Of a stretch of 15,901 nucleotides of DNA, positions 8,245 to 15,901 are shown one piece after another. How positions within the stretch are numbered: position 1 is the stretch's first letter; each line of letters opens with the position of its first letter. The stretch is taken from NCBI RefSeq assembly GCF_947254915.1, contig NZ_CAMYEZ010000037.1:1-15901 (forward strand). The letters are read 5' to 3'. The translations under genes were made by a program, and so were the position numbers. This DNA is from an uncultured Porphyromonas sp. GTDB taxonomy: Bacteria; Bacteroidota; Bacteroidia; Bacteroidales; Porphyromonadaceae. Below the pieces are notes generated by a model. The model made no database searches. It saw only the letters and a list, made by a program, of their open reading frames with translations, and was not told where the DNA came from.

Positions 8245-9480
8245 ATGAAAGAGTTTATCAAGACTTCTCAATCTAGTGAGCGCACGATCCTCGTGGGGCT
8301 CATCACGCCCGATGTGTCGGAGACGCAGGCGGAGGAGTATCTTGATGAGCTGGCCTTTCTCTCAGAGACTGCGGGGGCGGAGCCTGTGGCGCGCTTCTTA
8401 CAGCGTCTTGACACGCCGAACCCCGCCACCTTTGTGGGCAAAGGCAAGCTCGACGAGATCGCCGAGTATGTCTCTGCCCACGAGGTGGGGCTGGCAATCT
8501 TTGACGATGAGCTGGCACCCAATCAGCTACGCAACATAGAGCGCCAGCTAGGCATTCGCATCTTGGACCGTACTTCGCTGATCCTCGACATCTTCGCCAC
8601 AAGAGCGCAGACGGCGCACGCCAAGACGCAGGTTGAGATGGCGCAGTACCAATATATGCTCCCGCGTCTGACCCGACTGTGGACGCACCTCGAGCGACAG
8701 CGTGGTGGTAACATCGGACTACGTGGACCAGGCGAGACGCAGCTAGAGACCGACCGACGGATTATCCTACGCAAGATCTCACAGCTCAAGGAGCAGCTCA
8801 AGAAGATCGACAAGCAGAAGAGCGTACAGCGTCAGAACCGTGGCAAGATGGTGCGTGTCGCCCTCGTCGGCTACACGAATGTGGGTAAGTCTACGCTGAT
8901 GAATGTTTTGGCGAAGAGCGACATCTTTGCCGAGAACAAGCTCTTTGCGACTCTCGACACGACCGTTCGCAAGGTCGTTTTGGGCAATCTTGCCTTCCTT
9001 CTAGCCGACACCGTGGGCTTCATACGCAAGCTCCCGACACAGCTGGTGGAGTCGTTCAAGAGTACCCTTGACGAGGTGCGCGAGTCGGACCTGATCCTGC
9101 ACGTTGTGGACATCTCGCACCCCGAGTTTGAGGATCAGATAGCAGTAGTCACGGAGACGCTCCGAGAGATTGATGCGCTGGGCGACAAGCCACAGATATT
9201 GGTCTTCAACAAGATCGACGCTTACCAGCACATCCCCAAAGATCCCGACGATCTGACGCCAGCGACCAAGCTTAACCGCACACGGGAGGAGCTGGAGAAG
9301 AGCTGGATGGCGCGCATGGGCAATGACTGTACCTTCATCTCGGCACGTACGGGCGAAGGTATGGACGAGCTACGCCGACTCCTCTACGATCGTGTCAAGG
9401 CGATCCACATACAGCGCTACCCTTACAACGACTTCCTCTACCAAGACTATAGCGATCTGACGGACGATGGCGCAGAGTAA
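8245..9480 (+). CDS. hflX: GTPase HflX
   Basis: 411 residues. The HflX N-terminal domain is clear: FVGKGKLDEIAEYV (63-76), IFDDELAPNQLRNIE (85-99), ILDRTSLILDIFATRAQT (106-123) and GLRGPGETQLETDRR (158-172). It is followed by the linker helices and the G domain, with G1 GYTNVGKST at 209-217, TLDTT at 236-240, G3 DTVG at 255-258, G4 NKID at 322-325 and G5 SAR at 366-368. Family members bind the 50S subunit and split stalled or stressed ribosomes. The C-terminus ends YPYNDFLYQDYSDLTDDGAE. The stop overlaps the start of the next gene by 14 bases, which suggests translational coupling. Confidence 0.95.
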   Translation: MKEFIKTSQSSERTILVGLITPDVSETQAEEYLDELAFLSETAGAEPVARFLQRLDTPNPATFVGKGKLDEIAEYVSAHEVGLAIFDDELAPNQLRNIERQLGIRILDRTSLILDIFATRAQTAHAKTQVEMAQYQYMLPRLTRLWTHLERQRGGNIGLRGPGETQLETDRRIILRKISQLKEQLKKIDKQKSVQRQNRGKMVRVALVGYTNVGKSTLMNVLAKSDIFAENKLFATLDTTVRKVVLGNLAFLLADTVGFIRKLPTQLVESFKSTLDEVRESDLILHVVDISHPEFEDQIAVVTETLREIDALGDKPQILVFNKIDAYQHIPKDPDDLTPATKLNRTREELEKSWMARMGNDCTFISARTGEGMDELRRLLYDRVKAIHIQRYPYNDFLYQDYSDLTDDGAE

Positions 9481-10444
9481 CCAGCTCACACGATGGCAGC
9501 GACTAAGGTTTCGGCTGATGCGCTCTACATTGCGGGGCTTGGCTCGCTTGCCCCGCTCTTTCGTTGACAAGGTACTGGTCCCTGCATTGGACTGGCTCCT
9601 TTATCATCTCTTTAAGTACCGCCGTCAGGTGGTGGAGGAAAACATTCGTCTCACGCTCACGCACCTCTCACCTGCTGAGCAAAAGGCTGTCGGCAAGCGC
9701 TTCTACCGTCACCTCGCAGAGCTGATGCTTCACGAGGCTCGCTACGCTTATGGGTCTGACGAGCAGGTACGCCAGCTCTTTCGCCTTGAGCAGACGGAGC
9801 TACTGGATCAGCTCTACGAGGCGGGGCACCGACAGGTCTTCGTTCTCTTGGGACACATTGGTCCCTGGGAACTGATGGGCTCCTCGTCATTGCATTTAGA
9901 CCGTACCCGCTATCAGTTACACGTCATCTACAAGCAACTCCACGATCCTATCGCAGACCAGCTCACCCATGAGATGCGGGAGCTACACCACGCTCGCTGT
10001 ATCGAGATGATGCAGCTAGCTCGTACGCTCATACGCCATCGTAGCGAACGGGCGGGAGAGCGTATGCAGATCTATTGTCTACTAGCTGATCAATCTCCTA
10101 GCTACGAGCAGATGCGTTACGCCTCATTGCTCTTCGGACGCACCACCCCCTTTGTCACAGGGTGGAGCCATCTAGCTGCCAAGCTACAGATACCGCTCCT
10201 CTTCTATGAGATACGCTATGACGACCAAGCGAAGCAGTGGGTCGGTACCTTCCGTCTGCTCTGTGAGCATCCGACGAGCGAGATACAATACCAGCTTGTC
10301 GACGACTATGCGACACAGTTAGAAGGAAACATCTGTCTATCCCTCCATCGATGGCTTTGGAGCCATAAGCGCTGGCGCTTTGACCCGCACGACTTCCCGC
10401 AGGTGGTCTACTCGCCTCGCTGTCGTGATCAACATCAAAAGTAA
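9467..10444 (+). CDS. LpxL/HtrB-family lipid A (Kdo-lipid) late acyltransferase
   Basis: 325 residues. The acyltransferase HX4E motif is HIGPWE (residues 130-135), where related enzymes often have HFGNWE. Further family signs are VVEENIRLTL (55-64), FYRHLAELMLHE (79-90), LLADQSP (205-211) and the C-terminal WLWSHKRWRF (296-305). These enzymes add a secondary acyl chain to lipid A at the inner face of the cytoplasmic membrane. The basic, hydrophobic N-terminus (about 1-50) fits a membrane anchor. The ATG at 9467 overlaps the hflX stop; a later ATG at 9518 would cut into this anchor, so I keep the first. The next gene, 15 bases on, is an O-antigen ligase-like protein, which supports a lipopolysaccharide role. 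Confidence 0.88.
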   Translation: MAQSNQLTRWQRLRFRLMRSTLRGLARLPRSFVDKVLVPALDWLLYHLFKYRRQVVEENIRLTLTHLSPAEQKAVGKRFYRHLAELMLHEARYAYGSDEQVRQLFRLEQTELLDQLYEAGHRQVFVLLGHIGPWELMGSSSLHLDRTRYQLHVIYKQLHDPIADQLTHEMRELHHARCIEMMQLARTLIRHRSERAGERMQIYCLLADQSPSYEQMRYASLLFGRTTPFVTGWSHLAAKLQIPLLFYEIRYDDQAKQWVGTFRLLCEHPTSEIQYQLVDDYATQLEGNICLSLHRWLWSHKRWRFDPHDFPQVVYSPRCRDQHQK

Positions 10445-10459
10445 TACCTATAATATTAT

Positions 10460-11995
10460 ATGTCATCCCATACCTCCACCCCTGAGGCGAACACGTCATG
10501 CTCTCGTCTAATGAGTTGCCTCTCGCGCTACTTCTACGTAGTTGTCGTAGGTATCGCACTCATCGTCGTAGGCATCGTAGCCCTCACGGGAGCCTATCCT
10601 CGGCATACGCCTGACTCACTCCTAGCTGCAGATATACTCCGCTTCACTCCCTTGCTACTCACCGTGAGTCTGCTTATGGTCTTTGGTGCTTTGCTTCTCC
10701 CATGGCTCTTGGCAAAAGGGGAGTCCCGTACGACCAGTGCAAAGCTAGACTATCGACATCACTTCGCACCTCTCCTCTGTTTCGGCTTAGGCTATGCGAA
10801 CCTATTACTCGGCATCGTGCATAGTCACCTTGGCTTGGTAGCGCCATTTCTCCTCGGTATACTTATTGGCAGCCGTTGGAGGCGACAAGGCGACCTCCTC
10901 CATACCCTTCGTGCTAGGGCGCTCTATCCGCTAGCCCTTTGTGCCGCACTCTATGTCCTCTACACCGCTATGGTTGCATTGGGATGGTCCACCAGTCGGG
11001 AGCGAGCGCTGGACTATTGGGGCAAAGAGATATGGCTATTCCTAGTCCCCCTCTGCTTCTTCATCTATAGCGGGGCTTCGCAGCGACTGATGCGTGACTT
11101 TTGGATGAGTGCACTACGTATCGGGTGGATTTACATTGTGACCGTCCTCACCTTCTTCTATGCCCTGCTAATCAGCTGTGGCAGTAGTCCGCTCATCACG
11201 CTCACGCTCAGCAAGTATTATCTACATGATGCAGGCTTCGTAATAAGCACCACCCATATGCTTATGCCTTTTACCTTCACACACTACACTTACCTCGGCG
11301 TCTTCCTTTTGACTCCCATTGTGATGACCATACGTAGTAGCAGTCGTTCTCTACGCCTTCAGGCTGAGTGTCTACTCCTTGGGGTCATACTCTACGCCTG
11401 CGCTTTGCAGGCTCGCTATCTGCTCCTGATGGCACTCCTTTTAGTAGCGTATACTGTCGCTTGCAAGCTCCTTGACTGGGGGGGGATCACACGACGTCAG
11501 CCCAATCTTATGCCTTATCTTATGCTTGCTGGAGCTATCCTCTTTACTTGTGTTTATACCACCTCACCTAACCTTGTAGGGGGGTATCTCGGAGGGGGGA
11601 TCCGCAATGATCTCCTACAGATGAGCTATCAAGCCCTCCGTGAGGTTCCCATCTGGATCGGTGGAGGGCTAGACTATGTCTATCAACTCTTACTCCCCCT
11701 GCCGATTAATGCCGAGCAGGAGAACTCTATCATACACTTTCACAATCAATATATGCAGTCGCTCGTACAGAGTGGTATCATCGGGCTATTGCTTTGGATC
11801 TCAATTCTTAGCTCTATGTTCTGGATAGCTCGACGTCAGCGCAATAGGGCTCTCGTCGTCCTCACCGCCCTATGGGTTATACTCTGCAATGTAGACCTTG
11901 TGAGCTATATGTCCAACTACCTCATCGGGATGATGTTCGTCCTCTGCCTAGCGCTCAGCACACAGGGCGATGACAAGCTCCAACTGGCAGACTAA
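10460..11995 (+). CDS. O-antigen ligase / polymerase-like polytopic membrane protein (WaaL/Wzy_C type)
   Basis: 511 residues with roughly 12 hydrophobic segments (for example about 24-44, 61-85, 155-175, 189-205, 220-240, 275-290, 318-337, 352-366, 439-457, 485-500). A longer hydrophilic stretch, about 367-437, carries IRND (381-384), PIWIGGGLDYV (397-407) and HFHNQYMQSLVQSGIIGL (426-443). A loop with an Arg, a GxG turn and HNxY before a Gly-rich helix is typical of O-antigen ligases and polymerases. Ligases join undecaprenyl-linked glycan to lipid A core on the periplasmic side. Ligase and polymerase cannot be told apart here. Translation could also start at M18 (10511). It is the last gene before the terminator at 12017. 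Confidence 0.75.
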   Translation: MSSHTSTPEANTSCSRLMSCLSRYFYVVVVGIALIVVGIVALTGAYPRHTPDSLLAADILRFTPLLLTVSLLMVFGALLLPWLLAKGESRTTSAKLDYRHHFAPLLCFGLGYANLLLGIVHSHLGLVAPFLLGILIGSRWRRQGDLLHTLRARALYPLALCAALYVLYTAMVALGWSTSRERALDYWGKEIWLFLVPLCFFIYSGASQRLMRDFWMSALRIGWIYIVTVLTFFYALLISCGSSPLITLTLSKYYLHDAGFVISTTHMLMPFTFTHYTYLGVFLLTPIVMTIRSSSRSLRLQAECLLLGVILYACALQARYLLLMALLLVAYTVACKLLDWGGITRRQPNLMPYLMLAGAILFTCVYTTSPNLVGGYLGGGIRNDLLQMSYQALREVPIWIGGGLDYVYQLLLPLPINAEQENSIIHFHNQYMQSLVQSGIIGLLLWISILSSMFWIARRQRNRALVVLTALWVILCNVDLVSYMSNYLIGMMFVLCLALSTQGDDKLQLAD

Positions 11996-12016
11996 TCAGC
12001 CTTCCATATATAATCA

Positions 12017-12053
12017 TAGCCACCCTCTCTACAGCGAGTGGGTGGCTATTTTT
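12017..12053 (+). terminator. Intrinsic terminator after the O-antigen ligase-like gene
   Basis: TAGCCACCC (12017-12025) pairs perfectly with GGGTGGCTA (12040-12048) over a 14-base loop and is followed at once by TTTTT (12049-12053). It lies 22 bases after the plus-strand stop. On the minus strand no T-run follows the stem, so action on the converging receptor gene at 12079 would be weaker. Confidence 0.85.
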
Positions 12054-12078
12054 ATGAAATGGACTAATTGAAGCCTCT

Positions 12079-14427
12079 CTAGAAGTGGAAGGAGAGGTCT
12101 GCCCCGAAGGTGCGTGGCTGAGCCTGCTGGAGGAACGAATTGCCAAACGACTGGAAGTAGAAGGTCGCATAGCGCGTATCCGTCAGGTTGCGCCCCCACA
12201 AGGTTACTGTGACGTAGGGGAGACGTACTCCAAGGCGAGCACCGAGCGTCATGTAGGGATCTTGATGATGCTTATTCTCCGAGTCCCAGTAGATCGGGCC
12301 ATTGCCACGTAGCTCTACGGAAGCGAGTACCCCCTTGAGCCAAGAAGTCTGGATAGGCTCATCAAGCTGGAGCATCGTAGCGTAGGTATGTGCTGGGACA
12401 TAGGGGATAAAGTTCCCCTTATAGTTCACCTCTATCGGGGCACCACCCTTAGGATTAGCACGGCTCGTGAGGTAGTCCTGGAAAGTCGCATGCGTATAGC
12501 CATACTGCGCAGAGATCGTTAGCGAGCGCCATAGACGAGCCTTGATACTCGTCTCAGCACCGAGTGAGAGCGCCTTACCTGCATTGACCGTCGTACGACC
12601 GGTCCCCGTCGTGACGAAGCGAGCTACCTGTAGGTCTCGTATCCACGAGCCGAAGAGCGTAGCCGATACGAAGAGGCGATCCTGAAGCGTCAGGAGACGT
12701 CCGCCCAGCTCTAGATTGTAGGCATGCTCCGGCTTGAAGGCTGCTAGGTTAGCGTCGCCCGTCTGTACCTGAGGTTGCTGCTTACCCTGCGACATAACCA
12801 GCGCCATCATCTCGCGCTGAGCCTGTTGCATGAGCACCTCAGTCATCATCTGCTCATTGTAACCACCCGTCTTGTAGCTCTTAGAGGCTGCGACAAAGAG
12901 GTAGCTACTACCCGTGGGGCGATAGCTCAGTGAGAGCTTCGGTAGGATCTGGAAGAAGTCCTGATACCCGCCCTGACCCATCAGACGACTGGTCACATCA
13001 AAGTGATGCTTCGCATCGGGCTTTTTCTTAGGAGCCACGTCTAGCCCTAGGCTAAAGTCGCTATCGAAGTCCATCGACTGACGCTCCGCATCAAGGCGTA
13101 CGCCCAGGTTAAGGTCAAAGCCCGTCCAGCCAAACGGCTCGTGCAGATTGCTCTCGTGATAGAGTGCGACACCGTAGCTACGCTTGTCAAAGAGATTGTG
13201 GTTGACCCGCTCCTTAGAGGCATCGACCGTCAGGAGTACAGGCACCTTGTCATTCTTGTTTGCTTTGTTTAGCCCAGGCTGTATCATCGCCATCAAGCCC
13301 TCGGGACGGATCGCTACTGGCACCTCCATATGATTCATCTGGTAGATACCATTCAGACCCACAGTCCAGTTGTAGGTCGTCTGCTCACGGTTGCGCAAGA
13401 TAAGATCTGCCGTCACCGCATCCTGGTGCTGTCGCTGGTTGATCGTAAAGATGTCCCGAGGCGTGTAGTCCTGATCCATCAGCATATTATCTCTGAGCGC
13501 TTGATAGCTCGTGGTGAAGTCTAGACGTATCTCGTCCCAGCTCTTGTCATAAGCTAGACGCGCCTCACCGATAGTACGATCATAGGAGCCAGGAGCATTG
13601 TAATTGATCGGCATCATCTCGCCACTCTTGGGGTTGATCATCGCATAGGGGAAAGCTCCCTGACGCACTCCATCCCATACACCGGCTAGGCGAAGTCTTT
13701 GCGTCGCATCGGGGCGCCACTCGAAGTGTAGGTTAGCGCCGTACGCCTCCTCTGCATCAGCAGGACGACCGTCGAAAGCATTAGTATAGAACCCATTATT
13801 CCTATTATAGTACCCACCGAGGGCAAGACCCACCTTGGAGTTAAAAGCGTGAGCCAGTCTAGCCGCTCCCTCGATGATACCGTGATTGCCCACCCGAGCA
13901 TGCACATCCAGTGCCGGATCGTCAATAGGCGAGCGAGAGGTCAGCAGGATCGTTCCCGCCATAGCGTTGCGACCATAGATATTACTATGCGCACCGCTCA
14001 TCACCTCAATAGACTCGATGCCGAGGAGGTAGCGATTGATCGACTGGTTAAGTACTGGTACTCCATCGATAAAGAAAGCGGTGGACTGACCGCCACTACG
14101 CGTCCCGATACCACGCATATAGATCGGCGAGGTGAGACGTGAGCCATAGTCTGGCATGTAGAGATTAGGCACGACGCTCGTCAAGTCTGAGAGATGCTTG
14201 ATGTCATACTCTCGTATCATGGTCGGAGTCACTAGGCTCATAGCGCCAGGCGTGCTCATCAGCAGACCCGCCTGACGTAGTAGTGGACGACTTGTGATCA
14301 CCCGCACCTCGTCCAGCTCGTAGCTCATTACCGAGTCCGTGACCACTGGCTTCTCGTCAATAGCCCCGTAGAGTGGCAAGAAGAGCAGACTCGCCAAGGG
14401 GGCAAATAGTAGTTTTCGTAGGTTCAT
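12079..14427 (-). CDS. TonB-dependent outer-membrane receptor
   Basis: 782 residues from the ATG at 14427. The signal peptide is MNLRKLLFAPLASLLFLPLYG. A possible TonB-box-like stretch, YELDEVRVITSR, follows. The plug domain is complete: STPGAMSLVTPTMI, LSDLTSVVPNLYMPDYG, IYMRGIGTR, FFIDGVPVLNQS, and GIESIEVMSGAHSNIYGRNAMAGTILLTSR. The rest is a beta-barrel that ends in FGADLSFHF, with the C-terminal aromatic residue expected for outer-membrane proteins. Such receptors import metal-siderophore, heme or similar cargo using TonB energy; the cargo is not readable here. ATGs at 14457 and 14430 are in frame, but 14457 lies inside a perfect TAnnTTTG promoter box and would be untranscribed from it. 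No TonB, SusD or hemophore gene is adjacent. Array B lies upstream. Confidence 0.92.
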   Translation of the reverse strand: MNLRKLLFAPLASLLFLPLYGAIDEKPVVTDSVMSYELDEVRVITSRPLLRQAGLLMSTPGAMSLVTPTMIREYDIKHLSDLTSVVPNLYMPDYGSRLTSPIYMRGIGTRSGGQSTAFFIDGVPVLNQSINRYLLGIESIEVMSGAHSNIYGRNAMAGTILLTSRSPIDDPALDVHARVGNHGIIEGAARLAHAFNSKVGLALGGYYNRNNGFYTNAFDGRPADAEEAYGANLHFEWRPDATQRLRLAGVWDGVRQGAFPYAMINPKSGEMMPINYNAPGSYDRTIGEARLAYDKSWDEIRLDFTTSYQALRDNMLMDQDYTPRDIFTINQRQHQDAVTADLILRNREQTTYNWTVGLNGIYQMNHMEVPVAIRPEGLMAMIQPGLNKANKNDKVPVLLTVDASKERVNHNLFDKRSYGVALYHESNLHEPFGWTGFDLNLGVRLDAERQSMDFDSDFSLGLDVAPKKKPDAKHHFDVTSRLMGQGGYQDFFQILPKLSLSYRPTGSSYLFVAASKSYKTGGYNEQMMTEVLMQQAQREMMALVMSQGKQQPQVQTGDANLAAFKPEHAYNLELGGRLLTLQDRLFVSATLFGSWIRDLQVARFVTTGTGRTTVNAGKALSLGAETSIKARLWRSLTISAQYGYTHATFQDYLTSRANPKGGAPIEVNYKGNFIPYVPAHTYATMLQLDEPIQTSWLKGVLASVELRGNGPIYWDSENKHHQDPYMTLGARLGVRLPYVTVTLWGRNLTDTRYATFYFQSFGNSFLQQAQPRTFGADLSFHF

Positions 14428-14454
14428 CATGTATTGAAAATGGATTACTGGGCG

Positions 14455-14462
14455 CAAATGTA
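14455..14462 (-). promoter_or_regulatory. Bacteroidetes -7 promoter box (TACATTTG) for the TonB receptor
   Basis: Minus-strand TACATTTG is an exact TAnnTTTG match that ends 27 bases before the ATG at 14427. This leaves a leader of about 20 bases and rules out the upstream ATG at 14457 as the start for transcripts from this site. No clear -33 TTG is seen. Confidence 0.6.
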
Positions 14463-14554
14463 AGCAAACGAGCTATAAAAAGAGGTCTATTAGTACGTGC
14501 CTGTTCTAAGCCTGCAAATCGCTTGATATTTTCCGTCAAGTTGGTCTGAAAACG

Positions 14555-14785
14555 TCTATTCCGAAACAGTCTCCAAGACGACCGCACATTTCAATTCTTC
14601 CGAAGAATTTGCTAAAAAGCTCGGAGGAAATCGCCCATTTCTTCCGAAGTTTGAAATAAAAGTTCGGAAGAATGAAATGAAACTTCGGAAGAAAGATTTT
14701 GAAGTTCCGAAGAATTTCTCGTTTCCCCGCTGGATATTCTGAAAGCCCCACCGAAGAATTTTCATTTTCCCACCGAAGAGGCTGA
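14555..14785. repeat. Array B: tandem 21-22 bp dyad repeats, about 10 units
   Basis: The same repeat family as array A. Dyad centres are at 14562, 14601, 14623, 14645, 14666, 14687, 14708, about 14730, 14752 and 14774; from 14601 onward the steps are 22, 22, 21, 21, 21, 22, 22, 22. The best cores read TTCCGAA or TTCGGAA; diverged units read CTCGGAG (14620-14626) and CACCGAAG (two copies). Positions 14659-14686 are identical to 2034-2061. The unit nearest the receptor gene ends about 135 bases before its start codon. Relative to the gene downstream, the array reads in the opposite direction to array A, although the core itself is nearly symmetrical. Confidence 0.87.
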
Positions 14786-14999
14786 GAGGAGCTCTCTCAC
14801 TTTACACCTTACGTCAGCGCTGCCCCCCTTTTTTAGGGAAATCAAAATCTGTAGGACACAAAGTCCATAGCTCAAACGCTCCCGCCTATATCGAGCAAGC
14901 ATTACACGTTTTCTCACGTGAAACTTGGGCTAAGGTCGTTGATATACAAGGCGTCATGCACATCTTCAAGCTTTTGTGCCACTAGCTTATATAGAAGCA
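14786..14999. other. Intergenic stretch between array B and the terminator; no gene seen
   Basis: No credible coding frame. It holds a short inverted repeat, CACGT (14905-14909) and ACGTG (14916-14920) around six bases, which includes the palindrome CACGTG, and a weak GGAC/GTCC pair near 14853-14865. I cannot assign a role to either. Confidence 0.4.
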
Positions 15000-15044
15000 A
15001 AAGCGAGGGCTCAACTGCTGATATAGCGGTTGAGCCCTCGCTTT
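15000..15044 (-). terminator. Long-stem intrinsic terminator after the FISUMP-like gene
   Basis: Arms 15000-15018 and 15026-15044 pair over 19 positions with one G-T pair, around a 7-base loop (TGATATA). On the minus strand the stem ends in TTTTGCTTCT, giving a short T-run. It sits 48 bases after the minus-strand stop at 15093. On the plus strand the stem is followed by only a weak T-rich tract, so it may act in both directions but best on the minus strand. Confidence 0.82.
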
Positions 15045-15092
15045 ACGTTTTGCTGTCGCTGAAACTTTGATCAGGCAGCAATGACAAAAAGA

Positions 15093-15901
15093 CTAGTCTG
15101 CAAATAGTCTTACTGTCCTATCTTGTGTTGTGTAGATCGAACTTAGATAGACTGATGAGGTGTCAAATGCAAGAGCCCAAGCCGTATACTCTTCCTCTCC
15201 AGCGGAGCTAGACCAAAAGAAGCCATCAGAGCCCTGCCATCTAGCCTTTCCATAGGAGAATGATCCTGAGGCTGGCAGTATGCGGACTATATCAGACTCC
15301 GTATTGCTCTCCCAAAACTCAGGCTTAGCTATATCATCAACCGTAACCTTGTTTGCTTTGCTATCTAAGGGGCGAGCCGTGATCTTGAGGACTCTTTTGT
15401 CGTTGAGAAGCATCGATTCATACCGCCAAGCGGAGACATACTTAGTACCCTTAAAGCGTAGCGCATGAGCCTTATTGCTACTTACACTACCGCCACGGTA
15501 GTCATTGGTTGAAGAGATGCTTTCGCCATTGATTACAACTGTTTCGGACACATCATTGTGCCTAAAGGGAGAGGTAAATGATAGGTAGTCATCGCCACTT
15601 GAAGCTACGGGGACTATTGCCATCCACTCCTCTTTGCTGGGGAGGTGGTACTTCTTACCTGCTATGGTTATGTTGGTAAACTTCTTTACCGCGTTCTCAT
15701 AGGAGAAGTAACCGCTCACATCGAGAGCTTGTGTCGTGACGAAGTCCGTGCCCTCGGGATTAACGTTGTACTCAGCGAGGTATGCCAGTGGCAGCGTTAC
15801 GGTCTGATTGGTTGAGAGCGTGGAGAATTCGACTTTGGTGAGGGGGCCCCACTTACCGTCGGCGTTCTTTGCCATAGCTACGGCGTAGTAGGCGGTGCCT
15901 G
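15093..15901 (-). CDS. Surface protein, C-terminal part with FISUMP-like domain (5' end beyond window)
   Basis: The frame is open from the right edge to the TAG at 15093-15095, about 268 residues visible. The ATG at 15875 is internal: residues before it read GTAYYAVA and continue into MAKNADGKWGPLTKVEFST, which resembles the last strands of a fibronectin-type-III-like domain. The rest resembles the Fibrobacter succinogenes major paralogous (FISUMP) domain: YHLPSKEEWMAIVP about 80 residues after that Met, then near the end GFFWSSSAGEEEYTAWALAFD and RTVRLFAD. Such domains occur on exported lipoproteins and surface proteins of Bacteroidetes, and the function is unknown. A signal peptide cannot be checked because the start lies outside the window. 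The gene is followed by a strong terminator. Confidence 0.65.
   Translation of the reverse strand, partial: GTAYYAVAMAKNADGKWGPLTKVEFSTLSTNQTVTLPLAYLAEYNVNPEGTDFVTTQALDVSGYFSYENAVKKFTNITIAGKKYHLPSKEEWMAIVPVASSGDDYLSFTSPFRHNDVSETVVINGESISSTNDYRGGSVSSNKAHALRFKGTKYVSAWRYESMLLNDKRVLKITARPLDSKANKVTVDDIAKPEFWESNTESDIVRILPASGSFSYGKARWQGSDGFFWSSSAGEEEYTAWALAFDTSSVYLSSIYTTQDRTVRLFAD

Noticed and set aside
8268..8813. Several antisense and shifted frames across hflX
   Set aside because: Arg/Ser-rich shadow translations of a real, motif-complete gene.
12017..12048. Equal bidirectional terminator for the receptor gene
   Set aside because: On the minus strand the stem is followed by TGATTATATATGG rather than a T-run, so I assign it to the plus strand only.
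14536..14765. Minus-strand frames over array B
   Set aside because: Same reason: overlapping frames, low-complexity repeat translation, no signal or domain, and frame breaks between 21 and 22 bp steps.

Overview
The window looks like chromosomal DNA from a Bacteroidales bacterium, most likely Porphyromonas (inference). The reasons are TonB-type outer-membrane proteins with a carboxypeptidase-regulatory N-terminus, exact TAnnTTTG promoter boxes, few recognisable Shine-Dalgarno sequences, a short zinc-free adenylate kinase, and an oxaloacetate decarboxylase/pyruvate carboxylase B-type carboxyltransferase. No transposase, phage gene, tRNA, rRNA or CRISPR array was seen.

Layout. (1) Positions 1-1736, minus strand: a carboxyltransferase gene cut by the left edge, with its own promoter. 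(2) Positions 1737-2280: a 544-base divergent intergenic region holding array A, a run of 21-22 bp dyad repeats. (3) Positions 2281-4965, plus: a large outer-membrane beta-barrel protein. (4) Positions 5020-12053, plus: a twin TAnnTTTG promoter followed by seven tightly packed genes: hpt, adk, obg, a degenerate 6-phosphogluconolactonase homologue, hflX, an LpxL-like lipid A acyltransferase and an O-antigen ligase-like membrane protein. A clear intrinsic terminator closes the run. It appears to join purine salvage and nucleotide balance, two ribosome-associated GTPases, and lipopolysaccharide assembly. (5) Positions 12079-14427, minus: a TonB-dependent receptor with a plug domain. (6) Positions 14428-15092: an intergenic region holding array B, the same 21-22 bp repeat, plus a 19-bp-stem terminator. 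(7) Positions 15093-15901, minus: the C-terminal part of a surface protein with a FISUMP-like domain, cut by the right edge.

The most unusual signal is the pair of repeat arrays. Each is built of imperfect inverted repeats around TTC(C/G)GAA, spaced 21-22 bp (about two helical turns). The arrays share a 28-bp identical stretch. Each ends about 135-155 bp upstream of the start codon of an outer-membrane protein gene. They look like phased protein-binding sites or a dispersed intergenic repeat family; sequence alone does not decide which. Two proteins also appear to have lost standard active-site features: the carboxyltransferase lacks the biotin-accepting lysine in its biotinyl-like domain, and the lactonase homologue lacks the SGG and DER motifs.
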